DNA of 54,736 nucleotides from Cyclospora cayetanensis (lineage: Eukaryota; Apicomplexa; Conoidasida; Eucoccidiorida; Eimeriidae): assembly GCF_002999335.1 (NCBI RefSeq), contig NW_020312176.1, positions 1-54,736 of the forward strand. The letters are read 5' to 3'. A program made the position numbers and the translations under genes. Below the pieces are notes generated by a model that ran no database searches, was not told the DNA's origin, and worked only from the letters and a program-made list of their open reading frames with translations. Shown one piece after another: positions 34,801-48,500 of this stretch (positions within the stretch are counted from its first letter, which is position 1; the number at the start of each line of letters is the position of its first letter).

Positions 34801-37800
34801 AAGATAGCCAGGAAGCTGGGGGCTTTACAGAGAAGAAGCGCATCCGCACACGAAACCGTAACAAGTGAATAGCTTTGCAGTGCTTCTTCGTGAAGACCCC
34901 AAAAAGACTGAAGGCAGAGGAACTCCCAGCCTAAAAAGCTTACCACGCCCGTAGTTCCTGCAGGGCCTCCTGCGCCTCCGCTGATAGCGCACGAAATCTC
35001 TGCGGCAGCAGCCAACAGTCCCGGCGTTAGTGCGAAGTAGAGAACATGAATGGAAGTGGTAAGAATGGGCATCCAGCAACGCCCACAGAGGGGTGGCATA
35101 TGGACGAATTGCCTTGCAGAGGGTCTACACAATTTCCCAAGTGGCGCGAACCGGGTAACAACACGGGCGTTTGCTGAGCCACTGAGTGTGCCAATGCAAA
35201 GGAAGGGGATTGTAGGAAGCCTTCTTGGCTCTAGACGGAGCAACCGCAGAGCTGTTTACCTCCTGAAGTTCCGTGTGCTTCGCCTCGAGTTCCTTGCTCG
35301 ACCCGTCGGTGGTCTCGAGGGCCTCCAGTTGCGCTTTCAGCTCCATTACACGAGTCCTTTGCTCCTGGACGTTTTTCTCCATTTTGTGCCTATCCTGAGG
35401 AAAGCGCAGGGGACAGGAGGTGGATTGACAGCTGAAGGACAGATGTGAGGCAATACGCTGCGGATGCAACACAACAGCGCCGATAACAAAAGAGCGGATC
35501 TGCACCCGGCCGCTACAGAATGGATGAAGACAAGCATTAGGATAGACAAAAAAAGAAATTGTTGCGTTGGCACACCGCAGATGCGTTTTTGTCTTTTGCA
35601 ATCAATTCCTGGAGCTCATTCTTGTGATAGCTGATATCTTGCATAATGGAGAAATCCATAGCCTCTAGCTTGGCTTCCTCTGATCGACCAGTCTTGAGAG
35701 AATCCCGAATGGAGCCAGAGCCCCCCACGCCACCGCTGCTGACTGCCTGAAGCTTTTCAGATTTCTCTTTTAGGTCAGCTCTGAGCCGCTCGACTTCCTC
35801 TGCCAGCTGCTCAGCTTCCGCTGCCTCCGCTGACCGCGAGTTCCGCCTGTCCTCCAGAGCTTTTTCTAGACGTTGCTCCTCCTTCTCCTGCTCTTTAACA
35901 GAAGCGTGCAGCATCTCTAGATCCCGCTTGCAGCTACGGGCGTCTGCTTGCAGGCGCGACAGAGCCTGGAAAAGGTAAGCAACGAGAAAGGAAAGAAGAG
36001 GACATTAACAGAATAGAGACCAAACGAGAATAGGGGGTGAAAATCAAGACTGTATAAAATTGTCAGAAAATGGATTTCTACTTCCCAAAGTTCCTTTGTG
36101 CAGGCCAGAGTGGCCCCATATGACCCACAGTGCCCTACAGATATTGGATCAATGAACATGTCTAGATGTCACAGTAAACCCCCAGTGCCTAGTGCACACG
36201 TGCAAGATTAAATTCCACATTACTTTTTCTCCTTCTTCCTTCTTCTTCCGTAAGGCCTTTAGGGGCGCGTCCTTCTCCAGTCTTGTTGCCTGAAGAGCCT
36301 CTAGACGCTGTTCAGCCTCGTCCTTTTGCCTGTCGGCCTCCTGTAGCTCCGCCATTAAGGCTGCCCTCTGCCGCTGTAGATCGGCAAAGGCCTCTACCTC
36401 TTGTTGCACAGTTTGTTTTGCACTGCGCAGATGACATTCACATTCTAAAGCCGTAAATCCTCCGCTCCTCCACATTGACCGCAAGCTCAAGCCCCTAGGA
36501 AATGGCTTCTGCTACCTGGTGAAGAACAAACCTTCGGTAAACCGCCCACTATTTCGCAATTATTGAAGAACCTCTAACGTAATGGCACAGACAGTGACTT
36601 TAGATCGGTGTGCACAAAATCGCAAAGCCAGCAAAGGAAAGTACATCGGGAACGATGTGACTTGGGGCAGACCAGTAGTAGCGGTATGCCGTGTCAAATC
36701 TTTGGAAGTGTTGTAATGCTTCCTTCAGGGTGACGTAGCTCTGATAATCAGCTTTCTCCTTTTGAAGCCGTTGTACATTGGGCTCTATTTCCTCCGATAA
36801 GATGTTCTGTATTTCCATGAGTTTCTGCTCTTTCTTTTCCACAAGCTTGACCGCGTTTGCCCGCTTCACTTCGTACATCCGAGTGCCCGAAACCTCCTCT
36901 ATAAGCCCTAGCAGCTCCTTGGGCTTCATGTTGATCACCTTGGTAATCTTTCCTAAGCGTGCATACACACACAGGCACAATTAGGGGCACACAAAATCCT
37001 GACAAAACGGAAAGACAATGACCGTTCTGCACAAAGAACGTGCATGCAACTGAAGGAAACTTCGTGGATTTCACTACGGACACACTTATTGTCAACACGT
37101 CATAAATGAAGGAAAATTCCAGAGGCCTTTCACATTTTTTCGTTACTATGTGGCTCACCCTGCTGGATCATGAAATGTGGGCTATTGATATTGAGTTGGC
37201 AACATTGGAAGAAATCTCGAATTTCTTTCACCTGCGCGATGCGACTGTTGAGTAAGTACCGATCTCTGCCCCCTACAAAGCGAAACGTGCCACACAGCGG
37301 ATCTACTGAAACATAAGAATAATGCATCAAAAATACATCCCCAAAACGTACTATCTACATTCAGCATTCTAATTCCCACGAACAGACACACATTGCATAC
37401 CGTGTGACGATTGTCACCTAACAAGACTATTGTGTTGTTGCTGCAAAAATAGAATTGCTGCGCTACAGATTGCCACTCTCTGGTGCCCTCGAGTTCACTT
37501 CGCTGTTAGCATCTTAAGAATCAAGGAAGTCCCTTGAGGGCTCTTCAGAACGCATCAGCAAAACGATTATGGCTGTTCGAACCGATTATGATTTGCCGCG
37601 TAATGGAGATCTCTCTCATATCCTTGTACGGGGGAGGAAGAGGATTGTTTGGTTGGTTGGGGTCATTTTTGAGTTTGATGGTTACTGTGGCCTTCGTTAT
37701 TCCTGCCTGCCCCTGCTTATAGACTAAGTCCTCCAGCCTAGCAACGCGAACCTGCAAAAAATACACAACATACCGTGTAAACAACAGATTGTGAGCCTCA

Positions 37801-38179
37801 AGACAGCGGAAGGCACCCCCAGCGCTAAAAACTGGGGGCAGCGAGTAGCATACGTGCAAACCTGAGGTAAATTGCCTTGAAATTTGTTCACTATCGCGCA
37901 TAGAAAATTTCTAACCCGTTTCCTGAACATGAATGACGTAAGTCTTGGTGTCCCGGTATATCGGTACAGCAGCATCCCGTGGCGGCAAATTCGCGCCCGA
38001 ATAGTGCTCACCAAAGAGTGGTTTGAGATCCCAAGGACAAAGCAGATTGAGTCGAGTACATTTGATTTGCCTGTACCGTTGAGACCAGTAATGGCGTTAA
38101 ACTGGGGATGGAGGGGTCCCACCACCACCCGCGAGGAGTAGGACTTGAATCCATCTAAGATGATTTCATGTATGTACAT
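28838..38179 (-). CDS. SMC2: Condensin subunit SMC2
   Basis: SMC2 is the ATPase core of condensin, paired with SMC4, and compacts chromosomes at mitosis. Phase-checked 5' exons are 38179-38012, 37751-37583 and 37272-37159; the next begins at 36952. Together they give [14 protein letters not shown], Walker [43 protein letters not shown] and [18 protein letters not shown]. Coiled-coil exons follow near 36.4, 35.97-35.58 and 35.40-35.26 kb. The hinge lies at 34.77-33.2 kb ([65 protein letters not shown]). Returning coiled-coil exons at 32.9-30.3 kb include [11 protein letters not shown] and TPYDFKQL. The ATPase C-terminus is in 30105-29928 ([13 protein letters not shown]), 29584-29416 (signature [10 protein letters not shown], Walker [18 protein letters not shown]), 29243-29153 ([12 protein letters not shown]) and 28994-28838. 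A basic tail KRSRKAAA ends the protein. One donor is weak (GTTCGA at 37582). Middle exon edges are approximate. Confidence 0.95.
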
Positions 38180-41100
38180 CGTCAACAATGTATGTGAGTG
38201 AAGATTTCAATAATAGCTACTTATCGGGTACACCATATTACCTCGCCTGGTGAGCAAATAAACAACAAACCAACACCCTTTTACCTTGTAATCGAAGGCA
38301 TTATAGGCTCGTTCCATGCAAGTGCCGTACATAAGGCGCACAAAAGAGAGGAAGACCATACAAAGAGCCTCAAAGTGATGCCTTAGGGGGAGTACATGCA
38401 TGTGAGCTTCAGGGATCAATGGCAATATATTCATGAGCTGCTTTTCGCCATGGTGTTTGTATTGCGAAGCGCCCCCCACTAGTAGGATGGGGCGAGCGAA
38501 CGATAAGCTGAATCCGCTGGTGGTATAATTGAGTTCGAGAAAGCACAAACAAAGTTGAAAAGGAAAATGCGAATGCTAAAAACTATGGTAGAATCAGTCG
38601 CGAGCTGTTTCCCGCAGCCGACCCAAGTAGCCGACCCCAACGCAGCCCCCACCAATTTTACTAGAATATGTTGAAATGCATGCACATGTACGGAAAACAA
38701 ATTGTCAAGCTTCCTATATACTTAACAACGAGGAAATCTATGTTAGGCAGTGGAAGCTTCTCCCGTAACATCCCACGTGATCAGCATGAGCCCCACATTA
38801 CTTTAACCTCTATCCTTTACGCCGATTCACGGGTAGAGTAACGCAAATTTCACCTTGTGTTATAGGTGCTAAGCTACGTCAATCCCCTAATATTGTTGTC
38901 GCGGCAACTTTCTGTGGTTACCACACTAGTGAATCCGAGAGAGGGACCCGACATGGCGTACAATTTTGCGAGTCACTTCGCCTCCCGCGTGCCTCTAAAC
39001 AAGCCAGACCAAACGACTGGATTAGAGGGCCGAGTGTTCACCGATATAAAGTTGGTTATACAGCCAGCACAGTAACAGACGGTAAAATCACCTGCTCTCA
39101 CAGGCTCACTGTAACTGGCCGAGCAACATCCAACCACTTTCTATGAGATTATTCATATTAACCTAGAATCGATCGAGAATTGACCAACTTTTATGCCTGC
39201 ATATCTTATGCAGTGATAATCCCTTTTGACTAGATACAAAATAGTGCAATGCTCCATCTACGATATATATGGGCACAGACTTCATTCTAGACTCATGCAC
39301 ACTCGACAGAAATTTATGAAGTGCCTTTCAAGAGAAGCCCCTCGGTTTCATGCCGCGACCCACAGAATTCCGCCACCAAGAGAGGGACAGCTAAGGCGTA
39401 CGGTGCTGCACCCTCTAAGGATTGCAAACATTCACAGCTAGTCACACGTAGCATTTAGCGCACGCGCACACATGGGCATATAAAGAATAATAACCGAAAA
39501 ACAATCTGTCAATTCTTAACTAATTTTCAGTCCTACAGAGCACCGCAACAGAATGTGTGAAGTGCTACCCAGCCCGCGACTTCTTCCCCCTTCCCTTTCC
39601 AAAAACCCCGCTCATGTTCTACGCCTGTACGTCAAGACCTACTGCGTGTTGGAGAGAGCAAAAGTTCCCCGCCTCTCGTCAATCCCCAGGCATACAGAAA
39701 CGTACAAGGCAGTACAAAAGATATTAGAAAGGTGTGCATCAATTGTTAAAGGGAAATTGACGGGAAGACAGACAATCACTCTACCCAACAACGAATGAGG
39801 GACCAGACGAACATGATCCAAGGTGGCATGCTGGCTCGCTGTCATCAGAATGCTGAAATGTGGAAGCCTCTTGCTGCGGAAAACAGAAGACAACTAAAAT
39901 GTACAAACACTTTCAAAATGCAGCAGGTTAGCAGTGCTTCCCTGAGTCCTAGAGCAACGTTTGCACACCATTTAACTCGAGGAAGAAATTCGAGCCAAGC
40001 AAGCAATTGAAATTTCGTGAATAGAGAGACACCACACCTGCGGAGGCTGCAGTTGGTGCATCCTTTCTACCCATTTGCCGATGTAGTTTGCAGTGGTCAT
40101 GTTTCGGTCAGTGCATAGACATGTCGTTGTGGCACGCCAGAGCGCACTACTCCCTAACGAACTCCGGATTCTTATAAGGAATTCTCTTGGAAAATCTGTT
40201 AAGTTTCCAGACATGAATACAAAATAATTTGGCGACTGCACGAGGCATGACATAGCTGGAGCGAGGGGTAGAATATGCATAATTGCTGGGTCTGTCGACA
40301 AGGATGTAGATGCTATCCTGAGCCCAACAAAGTCCACTGTCAAATCGGTACCAAGCTCTTTAAGCCCTGAAAGGGTTAGTGCAAGGTTCGGTTAAGAAAA
40401 ATTGTGCAGCTTAAGCTGCCAAGAATCTAAGCAGCCCAGTGCATTCATCCCAATGCACATTCGTCGCCCGCAGGACCCATCCCAGGCCGCCACAAGGATC
40501 AGAGCATGTGTTGTGTGCGGACGGCGTTGCGAGGCGAAGTTGGAATGTACAAGCGGGGGAGTCCTCGCTTTCTTTTGAGGCAGAGGTCATTATCACCGAG
40601 ACGTTCCTTTACCTTCTTGCCATTCTAGATTCTGAAAATGGTAGCGGGTGAATGGGTGTCCATCGCATTATACTTACGCGATTATGGTAGTTATCGCAAA
40701 TTAGAAAAGGCAAGAGCGCATCGCGCCACACTAGAGAATTGCTGAGGCTCGCGAGAGCGCGTCGGCAACGCCGTTGGTGATGCCCATCCTACACTTCACT
40801 GCAAGGTCGTTTTGAGCGAGACACCCAAGCTATCGAATAGCTCTAGGGTTATCACGTCCAGAGAAAGCTTTGTAAGCTACAGTAAAGGCAGATGCTTTTT
40901 CTGGAGAGTAAAGTGACCTGCATAACAATAGTGTCGGCACTTTTCCACGCCTCACTAAACTACATAGAGTCCAATTCCCGCAGTGATCTCCGCTGCTTCC
41001 TTTTAATAAAGCAGTAAGAGCAGCGAGAAGAATTTTTGTGCTTTGGAAAATTAGTAATTAGTTGGGAGAGAAGAGCCTCCACCGCGACTTAACCAACACC

Positions 41101-44100
41101 TGTTCTTCTATAGCAGTTACAGTCACAATCTGGCAGCGCAAGTGCCGGAGGAGGTGCAGCGAGGCCGGTAAACGTTTTCGTTGCAGCATCAGCCTTTTCT
41201 TCCCAGGCTGCAGCCTGCCGTTTTCACAGTAGCTCGGTCAGAGGAGCAGTGACTGCAGCAAGCCAGGGAAAAGATATCAGCAATTAGGCGCAAGCCTACA
41301 AAAAATCTTGGCGTGCTAGTTGATGCGTAAGCATAGTGGCTACGACTTAATTTTCTTCATTCTCCTATCTCTGACTGAGCTGCGCTGTGCGAAAGGTGGA
41401 GGCCTGATTTCATGGAAAATCCAACACTTTCGAACTTTTGCGTACCTCCGCCTGGTCCATGAAATTCGTGACGGTCGATGTGTATCCTGAAAGCTGAAGG
41501 CTATGACGTTGTCCACGAAGAAATATACTTACCCCCGCTTGATGGGTGCACAACGGGCCCAAGCACCTTGGCTCACCTGCTCAAATAGGACATAAACAGT
41601 TTCAACCAGCATACCTGTATTCACGAGCTTGCGACCTGCGAGTGTAGAAAATCGTTTCATAGCGATTGTCAGGGAGAAGGGCGTTTGTTAGCAGGCCTCT
41701 GGAACGACCAAGGTCAAGTATACTTTCGATTCCTGTCAGGTACGTCGACAAAATGAGGAGTTGACAGCTTCAGCTTTGCAACAATCTTATGAAATCTCAA
41801 ATGCACTGCATCAGCGCCGCCTTTTTTGGGCACCCTTACCGTGTTATGTGCGGACAAGTTTATCGTTTATTGCAATTTGTCATTTTCTAACAAAACATTC
41901 ACCTGCCGTTCAATGTTCCCTCCACGCTGTGGGGTCCTTCCGTACGGCGGAAAATAGCTTGGGGCTGGCTCAGGGTGTAGTGCCATATGCTGGACGACCA
42001 ACGGGGTGGCGGGCTGCTGAGAGCTCGTTACAATCTCCTACCTCCACTGGCTCCTTGACATTTGCCTGATCCTACTGTTCATCGGCCAAAGCGTCTCTAC
42101 AATGTTCCCGAAAAAGCGCCGCCGGCAGAGCGTTGAAGGAAGGTTGTTCGCTTGCAGCCGTCTTATCTTACTGCTGTCCTACGCCGCCTCATTATCGACG
42201 ACCTCAAAGCTTCTTGAAGCACGCACTCTGCTCCGCTCATGAAAGGTAAAAGGAACATGCTTGCGAGTACCAGGACCTACTTCTTCGAAGCATTACCTGA
42301 CACACTACCAAAGCGTGCAGCTGTGCGCGCTTGTGCGCCGGCCATTGGCTCATCCACGCTGTGCCTGGGACTACTTCATAGTACATCGGTCCAGAATACA
42401 AGCACAGCTCATGCTGGTTAAACCACATTTAAATTGATGTATCGAAAAGCTTTAGTCGCCTTACCAGTCTTTGCATTTGGCCATCTGCCAGCAAATCTGA
42501 ATCTTGTGAAATGTGCTGTCAAGTGGACAGGCAGATTGCGTTTCTAGGCAGTCTTCTTCGACAACAGACTCAATTCACATCCAGCGACAAGTGCGGCTAA
42601 CGATCCTTCATCATGAGCGTAAACGCGTTATAGCGTATGACTGACCCGTGGTAGGTTGCCATCTGTGCACCTCTTCTTCGTATCCTCCTACACTAAACTG
42701 CAGCGTGAAAGGCTTTCCGTTTCCATTGCGCCTTCTTTAATAACCCAGCAGCCTGCTTCTCCTGGGACCATCCCAGCTGTTCAAGTTCTTTGGTTTTTGC
42801 ATGTGCTTGTAGGTTGAATCATGCGATTTATCCCTGTAGAGCAGAAGCAAACAGGCTGTTGGCTGCATATTTGTGGCTGATTCGAAACGCAAAGTTCCTC
42901 AAGTTTTCTTTTCTTGTTCATGCACACTGTAGACTACAGTCATTTGATATGGCCTCGACATATATAGATTCCACGTTTTCGCTTGACTCTGACTGTTCAG
43001 CCAAAGATGCAGGAGCTGCCTCAGGCGTTCCTGGACCTTCGAATCGTTCACCAACTGTGAAGCTTCATCGGCCGCTTGTTTAAATGCTGACTCGCCAATC
43101 ATCATGTGGCCGCGAAGTGGAATTTTTGGGAATGCTTCGCCCTTCAGTTGATGCACCACGCAGAGCATTTTTTCTCCTCATCTTGCAAGCAAATAGGCGA
43201 AGTTTATCTCCACCTGGTTGATGAAATCTTCGAGTTCATGCCCATGCATACGTTGCCATTCTTAGCTGATCGACAAAACCTCACCGACATATTCTTGAGC
43301 ATGTTACCGGCTGAGAAAACATGCTAACCTATCAGCTGTGAGGCCAGTGTGCTCATATCGGCTTCCGGGCTTGCTTGTGCCGTCGCAAAAGGCATTCGTC
43401 AACCGTGCTTCCCAGTCTCAGGGATGTCCCTCAGAGCACTTGCCGGAGAATATTACGCTACCAATATTCCATATCACCTGATCAGAACCAGAAAAGTTTT
43501 TTAGGGAAATCGGGCACCCCCCTGCAATGAGTGCGAACAGTTGCAGCAAACCACGTGATACTATCAAGTGTACCGCTTCATGAACAGCCTCCGTAGGCAG
43601 ACACTAAAGTATATCGTATCGGATACTAGCTCAAGAAAAAGCGATAGCATAATTCGCATAAATATCTATCCTCTCTCAACCCAAGACGATCAGGGGTCAA
43701 ATAGGAGGCTAGAGGGACTGTTTGCATGCGGTTTGATACTCCTCCTAAGCACTCTTAGCACTTTGAAGCTAGTTGCGCATCGCACCTAGTGAATAGCCCA
43801 CGTACCCACACACGTCGCGTCCTGTAATATCAAAGTAGCGCCCCCTCAGAATAAACAAGACATACGAAGAACAAGCAAACTATTCACTCCTTCGCTACTT
43901 CTCCATAATGCATGATTAGTGTGGAGGGAGGTGAATTCGTGCAACTTAATCAGCTACATGACGCTGCCCGAAGCGACGCTCAACTTCATTGCACAATACC
44001 TCTAGTTGCGGAAACTCCTTGACAGCATCAATACAAAGAAGCACTGGCCCCAGCTAATCTAATAGCGAGGCTGCATTCCAAACTTAAGCTGCTGGGAATT

Positions 44101-45556
44101 AGCTGGAGGATCACTACAGATAGCTGCGAAGAGCGCTCTATGGAGGCAAGGGAGATACAAAAGTTCTCCGGGAATCGCGATTTCGTACTGCCTGTCGCTT
44201 TGAAAGAAGCTGCATTAGTCTAAACTCGCAATTCTTTGGTGGAGCTACTGATGGTTGTCTCATTTGATACCTACTAACATCCACGCATTGGCGGTTAACA
44301 CAAAGAGCTCGTGTTATTGATGCGTACAGCTTAACATGGAGCGCCATAGTTATGTGTGAGAACCTGTCGTGTCCCTATTTATCCATGCCTCGAAGAATAT
44401 TCCTGATAATTGTTTATGGTTTCTTTCAATCATGGCTTGTACTGCGTAGTTGATAAGTGGAAGTGAACGAATTGCTGGCTTTTCATGCTTATCTGCATGC
44501 ACCTCCAGGACATTTTCCCTACGGATTGCTGATTCTCTCCGGGTGGCAGTTTGCTTTTTAATAATGATTTTCACATGCTGGGAATGACAGCTGACATCGC
44601 TATGTTGACTGACTAAGCATTGAGAATTATGGAATTTGCTTGATCCAGATATGCGCGCAGTTGGCTCTCAGTCCACTGCTATGCTCCAGGGTTGTGCTAA
44701 AATGGCCTGAACAAACTATTGGAGGAGTAAATAGCCGATTGAATAATCTGCGAGGCAACAAAATTTTCTTCTTTAGCTCGAGCCCACATACGCTACTAGC
44801 ATGCTCAAGCCCGAAAGCATCATGGACACGTAGAGCGAACTAGTGTAAGGTTTGCGGGAACTGTTATTTCAAACTCAAGTGTCCTGTACACTTAATACGC
44901 TGCGCGCAGCTCTAGATTCTCTTGCCCTTGCCGTCTTTGACTATTCTATTCAACCTTTACTGAAGATGACCAGTTTTTGAAATCCTCCCCGACAAGCCAT
45001 TCTCATTTGTTCAGTCAGTCAACACCACGCTCTCAGCTGTGAACCCCAGGCAGGAATGTACGGTTACTAGTTTTTCCCAAAATATCTACTCCTTTCACTG
45101 GTACACATTAGCGGCTTTGTGGTCTTGGCGAGACTTTTTGCACGTGTAATTACGTGTGTTGATGGGAAAGGTCAGTACTCAGACGGTAAAAGGTACCACG
45201 TTGTTGCTACGTGCCATTTCGTAGGCTAGTTCCTTTCTTCGCATGCATATGACCTAAAAATCCTCTGTAAAGCTGCATACGCCACTTTTGTGGTCAAGTA
45301 GGCATTAGAAGGGGCACCTCGGACCTCAATAACCGAGGCTAGCAGCTCTGTTCTGTAGATAATTTTGGAGGAGTGTACCAAGGTGAGATAGCTGGTGGGG
45401 GCCGGTTTCAAAGGTGTTTCACCGAATGCGCTCAAGATTTAAGTGTGTAAGAAACAGCACAGGTACTAGTTTGAAGCGGGAAATCGCATTTAAGATGTAT
45501 GCGAACAAACCCAGTTGCTGGGAGTCTAATTCGCTGAAGCAATGCACGAAAAATGG
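38180..45556. other. Gene-poor stretch of 7.4 kb
   Basis: No gene could be supported. Short frames that read somewhat like protein are at 43168-42899 minus (ESAFKQAADEASQLVND), 40343-40040 minus, 42239-42421 plus and 44574-44350 minus. None has a family match or a consistent set of splice partners. No tRNA, rRNA or tandem repeat was recognised. Confidence 0.45.
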
Positions 45557-48500
45557 CTAACGAAATTTGCACCATTCACTGTGTGAATGTCCTCTACAAC
45601 GGTACCTGAGTACACTTCCCTGATGCACCTTTGACATCCTTCGAAGCTCCTCGGGGTATTTCACTGCAACCGAGCGCAGTAAGCTCTGTGCAAACATTCC
45701 TAGCGGCTGGTCAGCCGCATGAACAAAAGCACCATGCCCCAATTGCAGGGGACTCTCCAAGGAAGCTGTACAGTCGACATTGAATTGCTGCGTTCCATTA
45801 AGGCTCAAAAGCCTCTTGATCACACAATTCAAGAATTCTGTAGCAGACACCAGCAGCTTCTCTTTACACTGCCCGGATGTGGCTAGAGCCCTGCAATTCC
45901 CATCCTGCTGCACATGGAATTTTTCTCCTGTTTTGTACATCTTGACGTCAATGTAATGCAGAAGGTCAAATTGTACAAATAAACGCAAAATTCCTAAAAG
46001 TTCCAGGGCCCCACATCTTTCATGATTCTCCATGAAGTACTGTACAAGCGCATGCAAGGTCGAAAGGAGTTCCTCTGCTCGAAAAAGTTGTTGGCGCAGC
46101 AACAGAGGCCTTGACTGCTGTATGCACGCTGTGAGACATGGCTGGTGAGAGTCTAGCCTCAGATCGAGTAGCAAAAGCAGTCGCAACGCTTCAGCAATCT
46201 GCGCGGCATCTGCGGGCTCCGCAGTTGAAAGCCCCCCAACAAGGGTAACAAGTAGTTGGCACAGAATCAGGCTTTGTCTCTTCAGGAAAAAGGGGTCTTC
46301 TGCAAGCAAATTGGAGGAGGCACCCTTTATGATCTTTGCCCCTGCCCACAGCACAGTGCACCAATTCCCATACGAAGCCTCAATATGGGACAGACTCGCC
46401 GAAGCGCACGGAAGATTATGTGGCGCAGGATCAGTACTAGTGCACACATCCGCTTTACGAGGGATTTTCTGGCCGCCAACGACATCGAAGTCAGCAGGGA
46501 AGGTACAGCAACGTTTATCTGAAGACTTTCTGACACGGCCAGCAGACCCAAAACCGGAAATAGACTGCCTCATGGCATGAACATGCAACGAAGCCCCAAT
46601 GGCTTTGAAGAGAAAGGTTATTTCTGATGTTCCAATGGTGACTCCAGCAACGGCAAGCGAACGGCAGATCGAAGCGAGGATGACTGGTGTTAGAACGCTT
46701 GCCGTAACACCCCTTAGTGATACATCAGCGTTGGAATCCAGCACACACATGAATTGCGTATCAGTAACCACGTCCCGGTTTTTACTCGGTCCCAGTGCAG
46801 GCAGCTGGTAAACATTAGAATGATGCTGCTGTAGGCGGCACAGAAGACGCAACAGTAGCCTCTTGGCTACTAAGCGTGTTAATCCGCATTTGAGAGCGGC
46901 GGACATTGCGGCCGCCAGTAATTCATCTGCCCGTCCATATGCCTCCTGCTCTTTGCGGAGCACTACTGCGCCGCGCTCTTTACGGGCGCTGGCTTCGGCA
47001 AGCAGCAGCATTGCCACTGCAGGAGCCAGAGACTTCTGTATACGATGCCATAGAGCTACCGCTGACAATCCGCTAGCGACTCGCAAGTCACAAATAGCTC
47101 TCGGTGGCATGCCGGAAGGAACGGGTATTGGTAAGTGCGTGTCTCGTAGGGTGTATTCTGTGAGTTTCGCTTTTGCGGGGTGCACCGTATTGTCTGCAGA
47201 GGGCGTTGAGCACTCTGGCAAGCCCAATACGTTTGGGTCTGTCCGGAAAAGCGTGGATTCAGCTGTTTTTCCTCCATCTAGAAGGCAGGCCCCTGGAGAT
47301 AGGGTAGTGGCAGTAGTAAACGCTGTTGGCAGCTGTACAAATTTGTCCGCGTCGGGTTTCTGACTCAGCAGACGAATGCAGGCCTCTGCAGTCATTACGC
47401 ATGTTTTTAATGGTAGTCGCGTAGGCAGGTCATCTTTTTGGGTCAGCAACTCAAGGAGCTGCGTTGCCACTAAAAGAGACAGCCGTTGCAGCGTTGCCAC
47501 CTCAGACATGCCAGGCAACGTCGAATGTGGTATGTGGCCGTCGACCTGAAAACCTGGGTAGGAGGAGCGACTGAGGATTACAGTAGAGGAAAGGCTTCCA
47601 GAAACAGCCGTAGGTGAAGAGACATACCGCCGTCTACCAGTTTGAGCTTGAAGACCTTTTGGAGGTCTGCTGGGATCGTGTGGGGTCAGCTGATCAGGCT
47701 GAACGGCGTTGGGGCCGGAAGAGCTCTTATTGCATTGTACCCGCAGCATTGTCTGCTCCAGAAGTAGGGCAGATAGCTGCAGACCGAAGGCCACACTGGA
47801 TGGGTGAAGGCAACGGGGCGGCAACAGCAGCTGCTGCAACACTGAAGCAGCCAATAGAGGCGGACAGCGGCCAAGTTGAGCTAAGTTACAGCAGAGCTGC
47901 AGGAGCCGGAAAAAAGAGACAGTGCCGGCGATTCCCTGAATGCTCTTTGTAGTTTCTTGGAGTGATTTAACCACAAAGGGATACGGGGAGGCTTGATCAC
48001 TGCGAGTCTCGGGGATGGCTTCCTGTGGTAAAATTTCCTTACACAAGTGCCTGCGTACAGCTCCGCTCGAACGCGCCTGCGGGCGTTCCATCTGTGCCAC
48101 AATACGAAATGGATGTCCCTTTAAGCCCAGTAAGCACCTCAGTTCTTCCAGGGCAACCTTGCTTTTAGAGGAGGTTGGCTCACCCGCGAGGGACTCTCTG
48201 AGAACGCGAACCGCGGCATTTTGCGCTTCGGCAATGAGCTGCTGCGGTCTATCAAGAACTGCTGTTTTGGGTAAATCCAGTTCAATCCGTGAGAAATGCA
48301 GTGAAGTTGAGCCTTTGGGCACAGATAGTTCAAACTTTGGTAGCTTTGCGTAGTTCGCTAGAGGCTTCACCGTGGATCTTTCTTCCAATGCCAATCGGTG
48401 CCCCCTTCCACTCCCCCAAATCCGCGAATTCCAATTGATACGTGGATATCCTGAGCGAAATGGCTGAAACAACGAAGACCTCTTGCAGTGCCTACGCTTC

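Noticed and set aside
42062..42241. Plus-strand frame with two hydrophobic stretches around MFPKKRRRQS
   Set aside because: From its ATG it is only 46 codons, with no splice partners and no cleavable signal layout.
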